Part shown: in pieces, positions 1 to 8,359 of the stretch
Numbering within the stretch: the first letter of the stretch is position 1
Layout: each line of letters starts with the position of its first letter
Origin: Streptomyces sp. CB01580
GTDB taxonomy: Bacteria > Actinomycetota > Actinomycetes > Streptomycetales > Streptomycetaceae
DNA: 64,000 bases
Reading direction: 5' to 3'
Assembly (NCBI RefSeq): GCF_001905795.1
Contig: NZ_LIXJ01000011.1
Span: 124,001-188,000 of the forward strand
Made by a program: the position numbers and the translations under genes
The notes under the pieces: generated by a model
The model's database searches: none
What the model was told of the DNA's origin: nothing
Seen by the model: the letters and a program-made list of their open reading frames with translations, nothing else

Positions 1-732
1 GTTGCCTCACCCGGAACGGAGACGCGATCACCTCGGGTTGCCGGCCTCGAAGACCCGTTCGGGACCCAGGCCGTACGCGTGTGCCCCGCGGCGAGCGAGA
101 CGTGCGGCAGCGGCGGTGCCCGGGTCTGAGGCTGCGCCGGTCATGAGCGCGGCAGGCCATGACTTGTCCCGCAGCACCACTGCGGCGACGATCCTGCCCC
201 TCGGGCGATCCTCGACCATCGGAGTCTCTGTGGGTTCGACCCGCAGCACCACTGCGGCCAGGTCGCTCGGCTTGCCCGGGCCCGGCCGGGCCCAGGGCCC
301 CCAGATCGTGGAGCCGCGCCCGTTTACCAGCGCATGCCGAGTGCATCGATTAGCCGCAGTAGACGCTACGGCCGGCCTTCCGCTCACCGAGCGAATACGG
401 GCATGGCCGCGGGCCGCCGACGTGGATGCGCACCTGCACGACCGGCTGCTCGCTGCCCACCGGCCCGGTACCGTCGGCGCTGGTCGGCGGTGGGACCGGT
501 CGGCCGAGACCATCGTGCGGCTGCTGGCCGCCGACGCCGGAAGACGCTCGGCCGGCCTGGTGTCGAGGGACCACCCTCCCGAGCGGGTCGCCGCCCTGGA
601 AGAGCAGGCGCGCGGCGCTCGGTCCGGCTCGCGCGCCCGCCACCGTCCGATGATTCGACGGCGCGGACTGGCTGGGCAGACGGACGCTGGGCGCCCCATG
701 AGGTGTCGTACGGCGGCATTAGGCTGTCGATC
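1..732. other. Unresolved upstream region with possible gene remnants
   Basis: No complete gene is recognised. On the minus strand, positions about 28-265 read as a protein-like C-terminus with good third-position G/C bias and a short duplicated stretch (AAVVLR occurs twice). On the plus strand, about 350-640 reads as a second protein-like stretch containing ETIVRLLAAD and PPERVAALEEQ. Neither has a convincing start, and I cannot name a family. They are most likely decayed fragments upstream of the ATPase gene. Confidence 0.25.
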
Positions 733-1968
733 ATGCTGGACGACCCTCCTCTCATACGTAGTCTGCGTACCGCAGTTGCCGCCGCTCCCGCCGACGTACC
801 TCTGCGGCTCCACCTGGCCCAGCTCCTGCTGGAGGCGGGCCGGTCCGACGAGGCCGTCGCGGAGGCGGCCGTGGCCCTTCAGCACGCGCCGGGCGACGCC
901 CAGGCCAGGGACCTGATGGCCCGGGCGATGGGCACACCGCCCCCGTCTCCGGCACAACCCCCGCGCCCGCAGGCCGGGTTCGACTGGAAAGCTGCTCAGG
1001 AACAGGTCGGGGACGCCGTGCCGCCGCGGTTCGCCGAGACACCGGTCCGCGCGGACGGGCAGGACGACTCCGCGGGTGCCGACGTGTGGGACGTGGAGGG
1101 GCCCAGCACCGTACGGCTGGCCGACGTCGGCGGCATGCAGGATGTGAAGGACCGACTGGACGCCGCCTTCCTCACCCCGCTGCGCAACCCTGAACTGCGC
1201 AAGCTGTACGGCAAGAGTCTTCGCGGCGGGCTGCTGCTGTACGGCCCGCCCGGCTGCGGCAAGACGTTCATCGCGCGGGCGGTGGCCGGCGAACTCGGCG
1301 CAGCGTTTCTGTCCGTGTCCGTGAACGACGTGCTCGACATGTGGATCGGCAACTCCGAGCGCAACATGCACGAGATCTTCGAGACCGCTCGCCGCCAGGC
1401 GCCCTGCGTGGTCTTCCTGGACGAGCTGGACGCGCTTGGCGCCAAGCGAAGCCGCACCGCGCACAGCGGCATGCGCAACGTGGTCAACCAACTGCTCAGC
1501 GAGTTGGACGGCATCGACTCGGCGGCGAACCAGGGGGTTTTCGTGCTGGCCGCCACCAACGTGCCCTGGGACGTGGACAACGCCCTGCGCCGTCCCGGCC
1601 GCCTGGACAGGACGATCCTCGTCCTCCCGCCCGACGGACCCGCCCGGGAGGCGATCCTCCGCTACCACCTGCGGGACCGGCCCATCGAGAACGTCGACCT
1701 GAGCAAACTGGTCAAGATCACCGACGGTCTGTCCGGCGCGGACCTCGCCCATGTCTGCGAGGCGGCGGCCGAGCGGGCACTGCTGGACTCGGTGAGCACC
1801 GGAACCGTACGGATGATCGGCATGAAGGACCTGCTGGCCGCCGCCAACGATGTCGTGCCGTCCGCTGAACCTTGGTTCGCCTCCGCGCGCAACGTGGCGA
1901 TGTTCGCCAACGAGGGCGGCATGTACGACGACCTCGTGAGGTACTTGAAGAAGAGGCGCAAGCTGTGA
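733..1968 (+). CDS. AAA+ ATPase with N-terminal TPR-like segment
   Basis: A 411-residue cytoplasmic ATPase. The first 70 residues form TPR-like helices (LAQLLLEAGRSDEAVAEA). A Pro-rich linker follows, then one AAA+ module of the VCP/FtsH/spastin type: Walker A GPPGCGKT near residue 171, Walker B VVFLDELDAL near 226, and the second region of homology with RRPGRLDR arginine fingers. The ATG at 733 is chosen because it begins the TPR helix; the open frame runs further upstream without conserved sequence. The stop overlaps the start of the next gene (GTGA), so the two proteins are probably translationally coupled and work together. Such ATPases remodel or unfold partner proteins; the target is unknown. 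Confidence 0.85.
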   Translation: MLDDPPLIRSLRTAVAAAPADVPLRLHLAQLLLEAGRSDEAVAEAAVALQHAPGDAQARDLMARAMGTPPPSPAQPPRPQAGFDWKAAQEQVGDAVPPRFAETPVRADGQDDSAGADVWDVEGPSTVRLADVGGMQDVKDRLDAAFLTPLRNPELRKLYGKSLRGGLLLYGPPGCGKTFIARAVAGELGAAFLSVSVNDVLDMWIGNSERNMHEIFETARRQAPCVVFLDELDALGAKRSRTAHSGMRNVVNQLLSELDGIDSAANQGVFVLAATNVPWDVDNALRRPGRLDRTILVLPPDGPAREAILRYHLRDRPIENVDLSKLVKITDGLSGADLAHVCEAAAERALLDSVSTGTVRMIGMKDLLAAANDVVPSAEPWFASARNVAMFANEGGMYDDLVRYLKKRRKL

Positions 1969-3089
1969 CCACACCCCTGCCCCCTGCCGTGGAACGGGCC
2001 AACCTGCTCATCAATCTCGAGCGGTACGAGGAGGCCAGGGAGCTGCTGGCCCGACGGCTCGCGGAGGACCCCGAGGACATCCGGGCCTGGGTCGAACTCG
2101 CCCGGAGCCATCTCGGGGACGAGGAGAACGGCGCGAAGGCACTGGAAGCGACCGGACGGGCGCTGGCCCTGGACGCCGAGAACGTCGGGGCGCTCCTCAT
2201 GCATGCGCGCGCCCTGCGCGCAGGGGGCCGCTTCCCGGAGACGGAGGGCGTGCTTCGCGAGGCGATCCGCCTGGCCCCCGACTACTGGTACAGCTACGCA
2301 CTGCTCGCCAACTGGCTGTGGCGCATCAGGGGTATCAGCTCCGGACAGGCGAACGGCGGCCAGATCAGGCGCGAGGACTTCGAGGCCGCCCTGCGGGAGG
2401 CCGGCCTGATAGCCCAGCAGGCCATCCGGCTGGGTCCCGAGGAGGTGTACGCCTACGAGGTGGCGCGGCTGATCGCAGACATGGGAGCCGACCGGAGCGT
2501 CGCCGACCAGATGGACGAGGCCATCCTCCGACTCGACCCGCAGCACCAGGATGCCCTGGCCCGGCGGACGAAGAACGCGGCGACCGCCCCCGGCGTCAAG
2601 GCGACGGAGGCCGCCACCTTGTACGCCGACGCGCTGGCCTCCGCCCCCGGCTCCGCACCGATGCAGCGCGGCCTGGACGAGGCCTCCTACCGCCTGCTGC
2701 GCGGCGTCCGCTGGCTGGCCCTGCTCTGCCTGGCCCTCGCCGCTGTGGGCATCGACCTGTTTGCGACGGACGGAGGGACCCAGCGGGAGCTGCCGCTGGG
2801 TCTTGGCCAGCGGCTGTGGGACCTCGTCCCCATGGCGGCCGTCTGGGCCCTGGGCGCCCTGCTGCGGTACCGCCGTCTGCGTGCCGGTATCCGGGTCAAC
2901 CTGCACTCGCTCATCCGGCGTTGGGCCTGGCCCCGTGTCGTCCTCGGCCAAGCAGCGTGGGCCATGCTCTGTGCGCTGCTGATCATCTTGATCCCCTGGA
3001 CGCAGCGCATGGTCCCGCTTGTGTTCTTCTGGGCCGGCTTGGCGCCGGCGGTGGCGACGATGTGGTTCGACCGGCCGAAGGCCCGCTGA
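1965..3089 (+). CDS. TPR-repeat protein with four C-terminal membrane segments
   Basis: A 374-residue protein starting at the GTG that overlaps the ATPase stop by 4 bases. The first two thirds are TPR-like helical repeats (YEEARELLARRLAEDPED, then ALALDAENVGALLMHARAL). The last 120 residues hold about four hydrophobic segments, including WLALLCLALAAVGIDLF and VPLVFFWAGLAPAVATMWF. The topology suggests a membrane-anchored scaffold with a cytoplasmic TPR platform. Coupling to the AAA+ gene suggests it recruits the ATPase or its substrate to the membrane; that role is inference. Confidence 0.8.
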   Translation: MTTPLPPAVERANLLINLERYEEARELLARRLAEDPEDIRAWVELARSHLGDEENGAKALEATGRALALDAENVGALLMHARALRAGGRFPETEGVLREAIRLAPDYWYSYALLANWLWRIRGISSGQANGGQIRREDFEAALREAGLIAQQAIRLGPEEVYAYEVARLIADMGADRSVADQMDEAILRLDPQHQDALARRTKNAATAPGVKATEAATLYADALASAPGSAPMQRGLDEASYRLLRGVRWLALLCLALAAVGIDLFATDGGTQRELPLGLGQRLWDLVPMAAVWALGALLRYRRLRAGIRVNLHSLIRRWAWPRVVLGQAAWAMLCALLIILIPWTQRMVPLVFFWAGLAPAVATMWFDRPKAR

Positions 3090-3183
3090 GTCATGACGAG
3101 GGGGAGTCCCGGCCTCAGCCCGTCTTCCAGAGTGTCGCCCTGAACTCCTCGACGAAGTCGCCGAAACCGCCGGTCGACTCCGG

Positions 3184-3273
3184 CTGATGAGGCTCTTCGG
3201 GATCACGGAGAAGACCGGCATGCGCTACGTCACCGCCGCCGACCCCGAACGCACCGCCAAGCTGCCCAGGTGA
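3184..3273 (+). pseudogene. C-terminal remnant of a site-specific recombinase or replication protein
   Basis: About 29 codons (LMRLFGITEKTGMRYV then TAADPERTAKLPR, stop at 3271) resemble the C-terminal tail common to actinobacterial tyrosine recombinases and related mobile-element proteins. Nothing of the catalytic domain remains upstream. The fragment marks old mobile-element activity next to the ATPase pair. Confidence 0.4.
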
Positions 3274-3696
3274 CGCCTCGTCAGAGGCGGCCCGTCTCCA
3301 GCGCACCCGCGACGAGCCGCGCGGCCTTCGCTAGTGCTGCGACCGGAGAGGTCGAGCAGAGTTTGAACGTGTTGATATGCCGCGTACGCGTCGTCCTCTG
3401 CGTCCTCCCCGGAGCTCCCTTAACGCGTCCGCCATATCGCGGTAGGTTCTCCGAACCCAGGGCCGTCGGTGTGGAACTCCGCGAGCGCGGCCCCACCTCC
3501 GTCGCCTACGTCTCGGCCGGCGCTGCGGACGTCACCGCGGTCACCCTCAAGGCCGCGCCGGCGGATATTGAGCACCCCCTGTCCGGCACTGTGGTCGCGG
3601 ACCGACTGCACCTCGTTGAGCAATGGCACGTCGGCACGCACGCCATGTGGAACCCGCGCGCCACACAGAAAATGAACGTGTTCAATAATGAGTGCG
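3274..3696. other. Non-coding or decayed stretch
   Basis: No gene is recognised. A plus-strand frame at about 3460-3650 has coding-like composition (VAYVSAGAADVTAVTLKAAP) but no start, no known family and no support on either side. It could be a fragment of a lost gene. Confidence 0.25.
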
Positions 3697-3735
3697 GGAG
3701 GGCCCGTGTCCCCGCCCCAGGGACGCGGGCCCTCC
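3697..3735. terminator. Strong stem-loop upstream of the small membrane protein
   Basis: A 16-bp inverted repeat (arms 3697-3712 and 3720-3735, one G-T wobble position) around a 7-nt loop. It sits 38 bases upstream of the next start codon. No T-run follows, as is common for streptomycete terminators. It could end upstream transcription or act as a leader structure. Confidence 0.5.
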
Positions 3736-3772
3736 GCCCCCTCCCGGAACCACTGCGCGAAGGACGACCCTC

Positions 3773-4171
3773 ATGAGCAAGCCCGGTTCATCGAACAAGC
3801 CCAGACCCTGGATCAAGGCCGCGCTCTGGAACAAGCCCGGAACCTGGAGCAAGGTCCGCCTCATCGCCGTCGGCTACGTCGGCCTGGTCACGGCCGCTGC
3901 CCTGGTCCATGAGATCGCCGGGCGGCCCGAGGCCGCCGATTCACTGATGACCACCATCTCCTTCCCGAGTGATGTCCTGGTGCTGGTCTTCGTGCTCTAC
4001 CCGCTGGCCCTGCTGGTCGGTGACGACTCGATCGAAGGGGAGACCGGGTCCAGCCTCTTCACCCCCCTGTTCCACGGATCCGGGGCGCTGGTCAACGTCC
4101 TGATCGGGTGGGGCGTCATCGCCTTCGTCCGCCATTTCTGGAACGAGGCATGCCGCAGCGACGGCCGTTGA
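3773..4171 (+). CDS. Small membrane protein resembling the SCO4225 family
   Basis: A 132-residue protein starting at ATG 3773 behind an AAGGAC ribosome site. The N-terminal 40 residues are basic (KPRPWIKAALWNKPGTWSK). Three hydrophobic helices follow (VRLIAVGYVGLVTAAALVH; FPSDVLVLVFVLYPLALLVG; ALVNVLIGWGVIAFVRHFW). The pattern resembles short streptomycete membrane proteins of the SCO4225 type, whose function is unknown. It stands alone behind a strong stem-loop. Confidence 0.6.
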   Translation: MSKPGSSNKPRPWIKAALWNKPGTWSKVRLIAVGYVGLVTAAALVHEIAGRPEAADSLMTTISFPSDVLVLVFVLYPLALLVGDDSIEGETGSSLFTPLFHGSGALVNVLIGWGVIAFVRHFWNEACRSDGR

Positions 4172-4173
4172 GC

Positions 4174-4380
4174 ATGCCCGCCCCTCTCATCGAGCGGGGC
4201 GCCGATGCGGGAGTCCTGACGGCACGACAGGCGAAGTACCTCAACCATGGTCGGCAGATCCGTGATGGCATGGCGCACGGTCAGGTCACGTACGCGGTGA
4301 TGCCGCCGACCATGGCAGTGCCGATAGTGACCACCTCGTTCGTGATCGCCACCGAGCTCTGCGCCACGCCCGCCTGGTGA
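4174..4380 (+). CDS. Short hypothetical protein, possibly a truncated gene
   Basis: A 68-residue reading frame starting two bases after the preceding stop (MPAPLIERGADAGVLTARQA). The middle, RQIRDGMAHGQVTYAVMPP, looks conserved-protein-like, and the C-terminus is hydrophobic. I do not recognise a family. The tight spacing to the membrane protein would suit an operon, but the abrupt end could equally mean a fragment. Confidence 0.4.
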   Translation: MPAPLIERGADAGVLTARQAKYLNHGRQIRDGMAHGQVTYAVMPPTMAVPIVTTSFVIATELCATPAW

Positions 4381-4483
4381 TCACGGCCGTGCTCGACGGA
4401 AAGGCACCTGCCGCCCTTCCGCTCCGGCCTCGTCCTGAGACGCGTCGGCCCTGAACGGACGGCGGCAGCCGTTCACAGTCGGC

Positions 4484-5830
4484 CTACGCCCCGGACGGCG
4501 CGGGTTCCGCCGTGCTCGCCACTTCGGACGTGGGCCGCTTTGCTCGCATGGCGAACAGGAGCAGGCTCGCCGCGGCGAAGACCGCACCGGTGGCGACGTA
4601 CAAGGACCGCGGTGCCCACCCGGCGTCCAGCAACCACCCTGCGACGGAAGGCGCGAGGATGGCTCCGACCCGCCCGACGCTGATGGCCGCTCCGACACCG
4701 GTCGCACGCAGTTTCGTCGAGTACACGCCCGGCGTGAGGGCGTAGAGTCCCGCGATGCATCCGTTGACGGCGACGCCGATGACGGCGCCCAGGCAGAAGG
4801 CGAGGGTCAGCAGGCTGGTGGAGGCAGCGAAGGCGACGATCAGGACTGCGGCCGCGAAGAGATAACTCCGCAGCACGCTGATCAGCGCGTACCGTGCGGC
4901 CAGCACACCCAGGAGAGCCGTTCCGAAGATTCCTCCCAGGTTGAGAAGCGTGCCGCCGGTCAGCCCTTGGGTCGAGGACATGCCGGCTTCCACCAGAAGC
5001 GTTGGGGTCCAGCTGGTGACGAAGTAGAAGGCGGCCATCACCAGGAAGAACGCACCCCACATCACCAGGGTCGGTCCTCGCAGTCCGCGGACGAGCAGGG
5101 CACGGAAACCGGTCTGCGAGGTGTCGCCCGCAGTGGTGGCCGGAAGAGCGTCGAGCTCGGCGTGCCCCATACGCCGCGCAAGGGAGTTGACCCTCTGCAG
5201 TGCGTTCGCAGGCCTTCTGGTGACGAGGAAGTCGATGGATTCGGGCAGGCACCAGTAGACGAGCGGGAGGATGGCGAGCGTGGCGAGCCCGCCGGTGAGG
5301 AAGACCGACCGCCAGCCGTAGTGGTCGATGAGGAACACGGACGAGAGGCCGCCCACCGTGGCGCCGACGGCGTATCCCGTCGAGTTGAGGCTGACCGCGA
5401 GCCCGCGCCAGCGCTGTGAGGCGAACTCACCGGCGATCACGTTGCTGCATGCCAGGACCGCGCCGATACCCACGCCCGTCACGAGCCGGAGCGCCGCCAA
5501 CTGCTGCCAGTTCTGGCTGGTCGACGAGAGCAGCATGCCGAGGGCGGCCACGGCCAGTCCGGCCAGGATGATGGGTCGTCGGCCGACCCGGTCCGCCCTG
5601 GGGGCGACGAGAAGCGCGCCCAGGGCCATTCCGGCCAGGCCGCTGCTGAGGAGGACCCCGAGGTGGCCGGGTGTGAGGTGCCACTCGCCGGAAACGGTCT
5701 TGCCGGTGAAGGACATGACCAGTACGTCGAATCCGTCGAGCGTGTTGAGGAGCACACAGACCGCGATCGCGCTCCACTGGAAACGGCTCATGGGCCCCTT
5801 GTCCAGGGCCTCCCGCAAGGTGGCGCTCAT
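4484..5830 (-). CDS. MFS aromatic-acid:proton symporter (AAHS family)
   Basis: A 448-residue twelve-helix major facilitator starting at MSATLREALDK (ATG at 5830; an alternative start lies at 5857). The first helix carries the LNTLDGFDVLVMSF motif, whose D-G-F-D is typical of aromatic acid:H+ symporters such as BenK, PcaK and MhbT. RADRVGRRP between helices 2 and 3 is the MFS loop motif. It is the last gene of the minus-strand gentisate cluster, separated from iclR by about 210 bases that contain a short palindrome. The expected substrate is 3-hydroxybenzoate or gentisate, inferred from context. It probably shares the operon's control and may also have its own promoter. Confidence 0.85.
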   Translation of the reverse strand: MSATLREALDKGPMSRFQWSAIAVCVLLNTLDGFDVLVMSFTGKTVSGEWHLTPGHLGVLLSSGLAGMALGALLVAPRADRVGRRPIILAGLAVAALGMLLSSTSQNWQQLAALRLVTGVGIGAVLACSNVIAGEFASQRWRGLAVSLNSTGYAVGATVGGLSSVFLIDHYGWRSVFLTGGLATLAILPLVYWCLPESIDFLVTRRPANALQRVNSLARRMGHAELDALPATTAGDTSQTGFRALLVRGLRGPTLVMWGAFFLVMAAFYFVTSWTPTLLVEAGMSSTQGLTGGTLLNLGGIFGTALLGVLAARYALISVLRSYLFAAAVLIVAFAASTSLLTLAFCLGAVIGVAVNGCIAGLYALTPGVYSTKLRATGVGAAISVGRVGAILAPSVAGWLLDAGWAPRSLYVATGAVFAAASLLLFAMRAKRPTSEVASTAEPAPSGA

Positions 5831-6010
5831 CGGGCGGCCGACCGAGAGGCGGGGCAAACGTAGAAGATGGGCATGGCAGCACTCCGTTGTCGACTGCGGT
5901 GTAGCCGACGAGGCCTGAAGAGCGACACGCGAGGCAGTCTGTTTTCAGCCGTCGGTGCAGACATGTTCCGAGTCGTTGGGAGAGGTGGCCAGGCCCGTTT
6001 CCGCATGCCG

Positions 6011-6027
6011 GGAAACGAATGGTTTCC
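6011..6027. promoter_or_regulatory. Short palindrome upstream of the transporter gene
   Basis: GGAAAC, five bases, GTTTCC forms a perfect 6-bp dyad in the gap between the iclR stop and the transporter start. IclR-family operators often have GGAAA/TTTCC-type arms, so this is a plausible binding site for the adjacent IclR protein. Its position just past the iclR stop also allows a weak hairpin. Confidence 0.4.
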
Positions 6028-6039
6028 GGCACGTGCCGG

Positions 6040-6870
6040 TCAGGGGACGGATGTGTGGAGTGCTCGCGAGATGGCGCGACAACTGGTACGGACGAGGTCT
6101 GCCAGTGCCCCCGTGGGCATGGACCCGTGTCGTACGACGACGGACACCGCGGCTTCGATCTCCCCGGTGACGCCCACGACCGGCGCCGCGACCGAGAGCG
6201 TGTCGAGTGACAGTTGGCGGTCGCTCACGGCGTAACCACAAGCGTGTACTTGCGCGAGGGCCCGTCTGATCTGTGTCGTGTCCGTCAGGGTGAAGGGCGT
6301 GTGACGGGAGAGGGGGCGGGCCAGTGCTTCATTCTGAACCGAGGTGGGGGCATGGGCGAGCAGGACCAGTCCCGCCCCGGTGGCCGTGATGGCCAGACGC
6401 CCACCGACGCGCGTCAGCGTGGGAACCGCTCTGCTGCCGCCGATGCGCTCGACGAAAACGACGTCCTTGCCTTCCCGTACGGCCAGTTGTACGTTCTCGC
6501 GGGTCATCTGGCAGAGATCCTCCAGGTAGGGCAGAGCGCGCTCGCGCAGCCCCTGGCCGCGCGGCGCCAGGGAGGCGACCTCCCACAGACGGAGCCCGAC
6601 ACGATAGTGCCCCTGCTCGTCGCGCTCCAGCGCGCCCCAGGCGAGAAGGTCTCCCAGCATGCGGTGCACGGTGGAGACCGGCATGTCCACTTTGCGGGCC
6701 AGTTCGCTCAGGGTCAGACGCGGGCGCTGTGCGGAGAACGCGCCGAGGATCTGCAGGGCACGCCAGATGACGGGGCCCGTGCCGGTTGCCGGGCCCGGAC
6801 GGGGACGCTTGTGGCGGTGCCGCGGTGGTGTGACGGTGGTGTGTTCGTGGGGCACGGCGGGACTCCTCAT
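6040..6870 (-). CDS. IclR-family transcriptional regulator
   Basis: A 276-residue regulator. After a 30-residue basic leader the winged helix reads ALQILGAFSAQRPRLTLSEL, with VDMPVSTVHRMLGDL as the recognition helix region. The IclR effector domain follows (REGKDVVFVERIGGSRAVP; ITATGAGLVLLAHA; GYAVSDRQLSLDTLSVAAPV). IclR proteins commonly control aromatic degradation and sense the aromatic substrate or an intermediate. It is on the same strand as the gentisate genes, 31 bases after the marR stop, and probably regulates the cluster or the transporter. Confidence 0.88.
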   Translation of the reverse strand: MRSPAVPHEHTTVTPPRHRHKRPRPGPATGTGPVIWRALQILGAFSAQRPRLTLSELARKVDMPVSTVHRMLGDLLAWGALERDEQGHYRVGLRLWEVASLAPRGQGLRERALPYLEDLCQMTRENVQLAVREGKDVVFVERIGGSRAVPTLTRVGGRLAITATGAGLVLLAHAPTSVQNEALARPLSRHTPFTLTDTTQIRRALAQVHACGYAVSDRQLSLDTLSVAAPVVGVTGEIEAAVSVVVRHGSMPTGALADLVRTSCRAISRALHTSVP

Positions 6871-6901
6871 CCGGTCAATGGCTCTGGCCCCCCGGTGTGC
6901 G

Positions 6902-7351
6902 CTAACGCTCGCCGGTGTTCAGTTCATCACCCATGAGTGCGATGCGACGGAGAATGTCAACGGCCAGAGACCGCTGATCAGCGGGGAGGGACTGCAGGAG
7001 CTGTTCGTTGATCTCTTCGGCGGGGGGGATCAGGGAGCTCAGCAGTTCGGCTCCCTCGTCGGTCAGCCTCAGCAGGGTGCGTCGGCGGTCCTTCTCGTCC
7101 CGCACCTGGCTGACATACTGCTGATCGGTCAGACGGCGGACGATCAGGTTGACTGTGGACCGGTCCAGGGACGTGAGGTGTGCGAGCGTGCGCTGGTCGA
7201 TGCCGGGTTCGCGGCCGAGGGCGTTGAGGACGGAGAACTGCTGGGAGGTGATCCCGCGAGAGACGTGTCGGCTCCACAACGCCGTGTGCACCTGCTCCGC
7301 ACGCCGGATCAGATGTCCGATGTAGTTCTCCAGGTCGAGTGCGCGCGCCAC
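6902..7351 (-). CDS. MarR-family transcriptional regulator
   Basis: A 149-residue winged-helix regulator if begun at GTG 7351 behind a CGGAG site. The frame stays open to GTG 7513, overlapping the hydrolase gene, but that extension would run through a large inverted repeat and is not MarR-like. The core shows SQQFSVLNALGREPGIDQRT, LAHLTSLDRSTVNLIVRRL and the wing DEKDRRRTLLRLTDEG. MarR proteins are usually dimeric repressors released by phenolic acids. Its place between the hydrolase and iclR genes makes it a likely local regulator of gentisate or 3-hydroxybenzoate use. Confidence 0.85.
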   Translation of the reverse strand: MARALDLENYIGHLIRRAEQVHTALWSRHVSRGITSQQFSVLNALGREPGIDQRTLAHLTSLDRSTVNLIVRRLTDQQYVSQVRDEKDRRRTLLRLTDEGAELLSSLIPPAEEINEQLLQSLPADQRSLAVDILRRIALMGDELNTGER

Positions 7352-7376
7352 GATGCTCCGTATGCCTTGCTGCTGG

Positions 7377-7435
7377 GTGGTGCCGCCTGATGGGGCGAGC
7401 GGCTTGCCCGTGAGTCTATGGTCAGGCGGCACCAC
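7377..7435. repeat. Nested inverted repeat between the hydrolase and marR genes
   Basis: Outer arms are perfect over 14 bp (7377-7390 GTGGTGCCGCCTGA and its complement at 7422-7435). Inside the 31-base gap lies a second 7-bp stem (7393-7399 with 7403-7409, one G-T pair, loop CGG). It begins 20 bases after the hydrolase stop in the direction of transcription, so it may be a terminator or attenuator. It also lies just upstream of the preferred marR start, so it may be an operator. Confidence 0.65.
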
Positions 7436-7454
7436 TGCGGCACGCGCCGCCGGG

Positions 7455-8324
7455 TCAGCGGCTCCGACGGCCCGGTCGCTGCTCGTAGGAGGTGGCCCTG
7501 CTGCCGTCGACACCCACCTCCAGGCGACCCACGCGCTCGATCTCCACGACGACGCGGTCTCCGTGGCTGAGCGGTCCGACGCCGGCCGGAGTGCCCGTCG
7601 CGATCACGTCACCGGGATACAGCGTCATCACGGACGAGGTGTACGCGATCAGCTCCCGTACACCGAAGATCAGGTGCGCCGTGTTGGTTCGCTGACGGGT
7701 GGTACCCCCGACGTCGCAGCGCAGATCGAGGGAGTCGGGGTCGGGAATCTCGTCCGCGGTGACGATCCAAGGGCCGATAGGGGTGAACGTGTCGAACGAC
7801 TTCCGGGTGGAGCGGTCCTCGCCGGAACGGACCGTGATGTCCAGCACGCACGTGTAGCCGAAGACGTGATCGAGTGCCTCGTCGACGCCGACGTGGGAGG
7901 CGGTGCGCCCGATGACGACACCCAGCTCGCCTTCCTGGTCGGTGCGCTTGTCGGAGTAGGGCAGGAGGATGTCCTGGCCAGGTCCGATGACGGAGGAGTT
8001 CGCCTTGAGGAACACGCCGAGGTCGGCGACCGAGGTGGTGTACGCCATCTCGGCCTTGTGATCGAGGTAGTTGACCGGCGCACCGACGATCTTGCCGGGG
8101 CGCGGCAACGGAGCTTCGAGGGTGGCTTCGCAGAGCGGTACGCGGGCACATGCGGTGAGGTCGACGCGCGGAGCCGTGCCGGCGCGGGCGGCGATCTCGA
8201 TGTGCTGCTGGAGCGCACCGGCGGGGGAGTGGGGATCGTACGTGGCGAACTGGTCGGTCACGTCGACGAGTTCGTCCCCGTCGACGAGGCCGATCCGTCC
8301 CTTGTTGAACAGCGCCAGGCGCAT
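7455..8324 (-). CDS. Fumarylacetoacetate-hydrolase family enzyme (probable fumarylpyruvate or maleylpyruvate hydrolase)
   Basis: A 289-residue protein with a textbook AAGGAGG ribosome site 6 bases before ATG 8324. The FAH fold is visible: RPGKIVGAPVNYLDHKAEM, the metal-binding DQEGELGVVIGR acidic cluster, SFDTFTPIGPWIVTADEIP, and LYPGDVIATGTPAGVGP near the C-terminus. In gentisate pathways a member of this family cleaves fumarylpyruvate (after isomerisation) or maleylpyruvate directly, giving pyruvate plus fumarate or maleate. No isomerase gene is visible in the cluster. Either maleylpyruvate is cleaved directly, or a mycothiol- or glutathione-type isomerase lies elsewhere; this is inference. 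Confidence 0.85.
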   Translation of the reverse strand: MRLALFNKGRIGLVDGDELVDVTDQFATYDPHSPAGALQQHIEIAARAGTAPRVDLTACARVPLCEATLEAPLPRPGKIVGAPVNYLDHKAEMAYTTSVADLGVFLKANSSVIGPGQDILLPYSDKRTDQEGELGVVIGRTASHVGVDEALDHVFGYTCVLDITVRSGEDRSTRKSFDTFTPIGPWIVTADEIPDPDSLDLRCDVGGTTRQRTNTAHLIFGVRELIAYTSSVMTLYPGDVIATGTPAGVGPLSHGDRVVVEIERVGRLEVGVDGSRATSYEQRPGRRSR

Positions 8325-8359
8325 GAGGACCTCCTTGTGAGGTGTTCGAGGTGGAGGGG

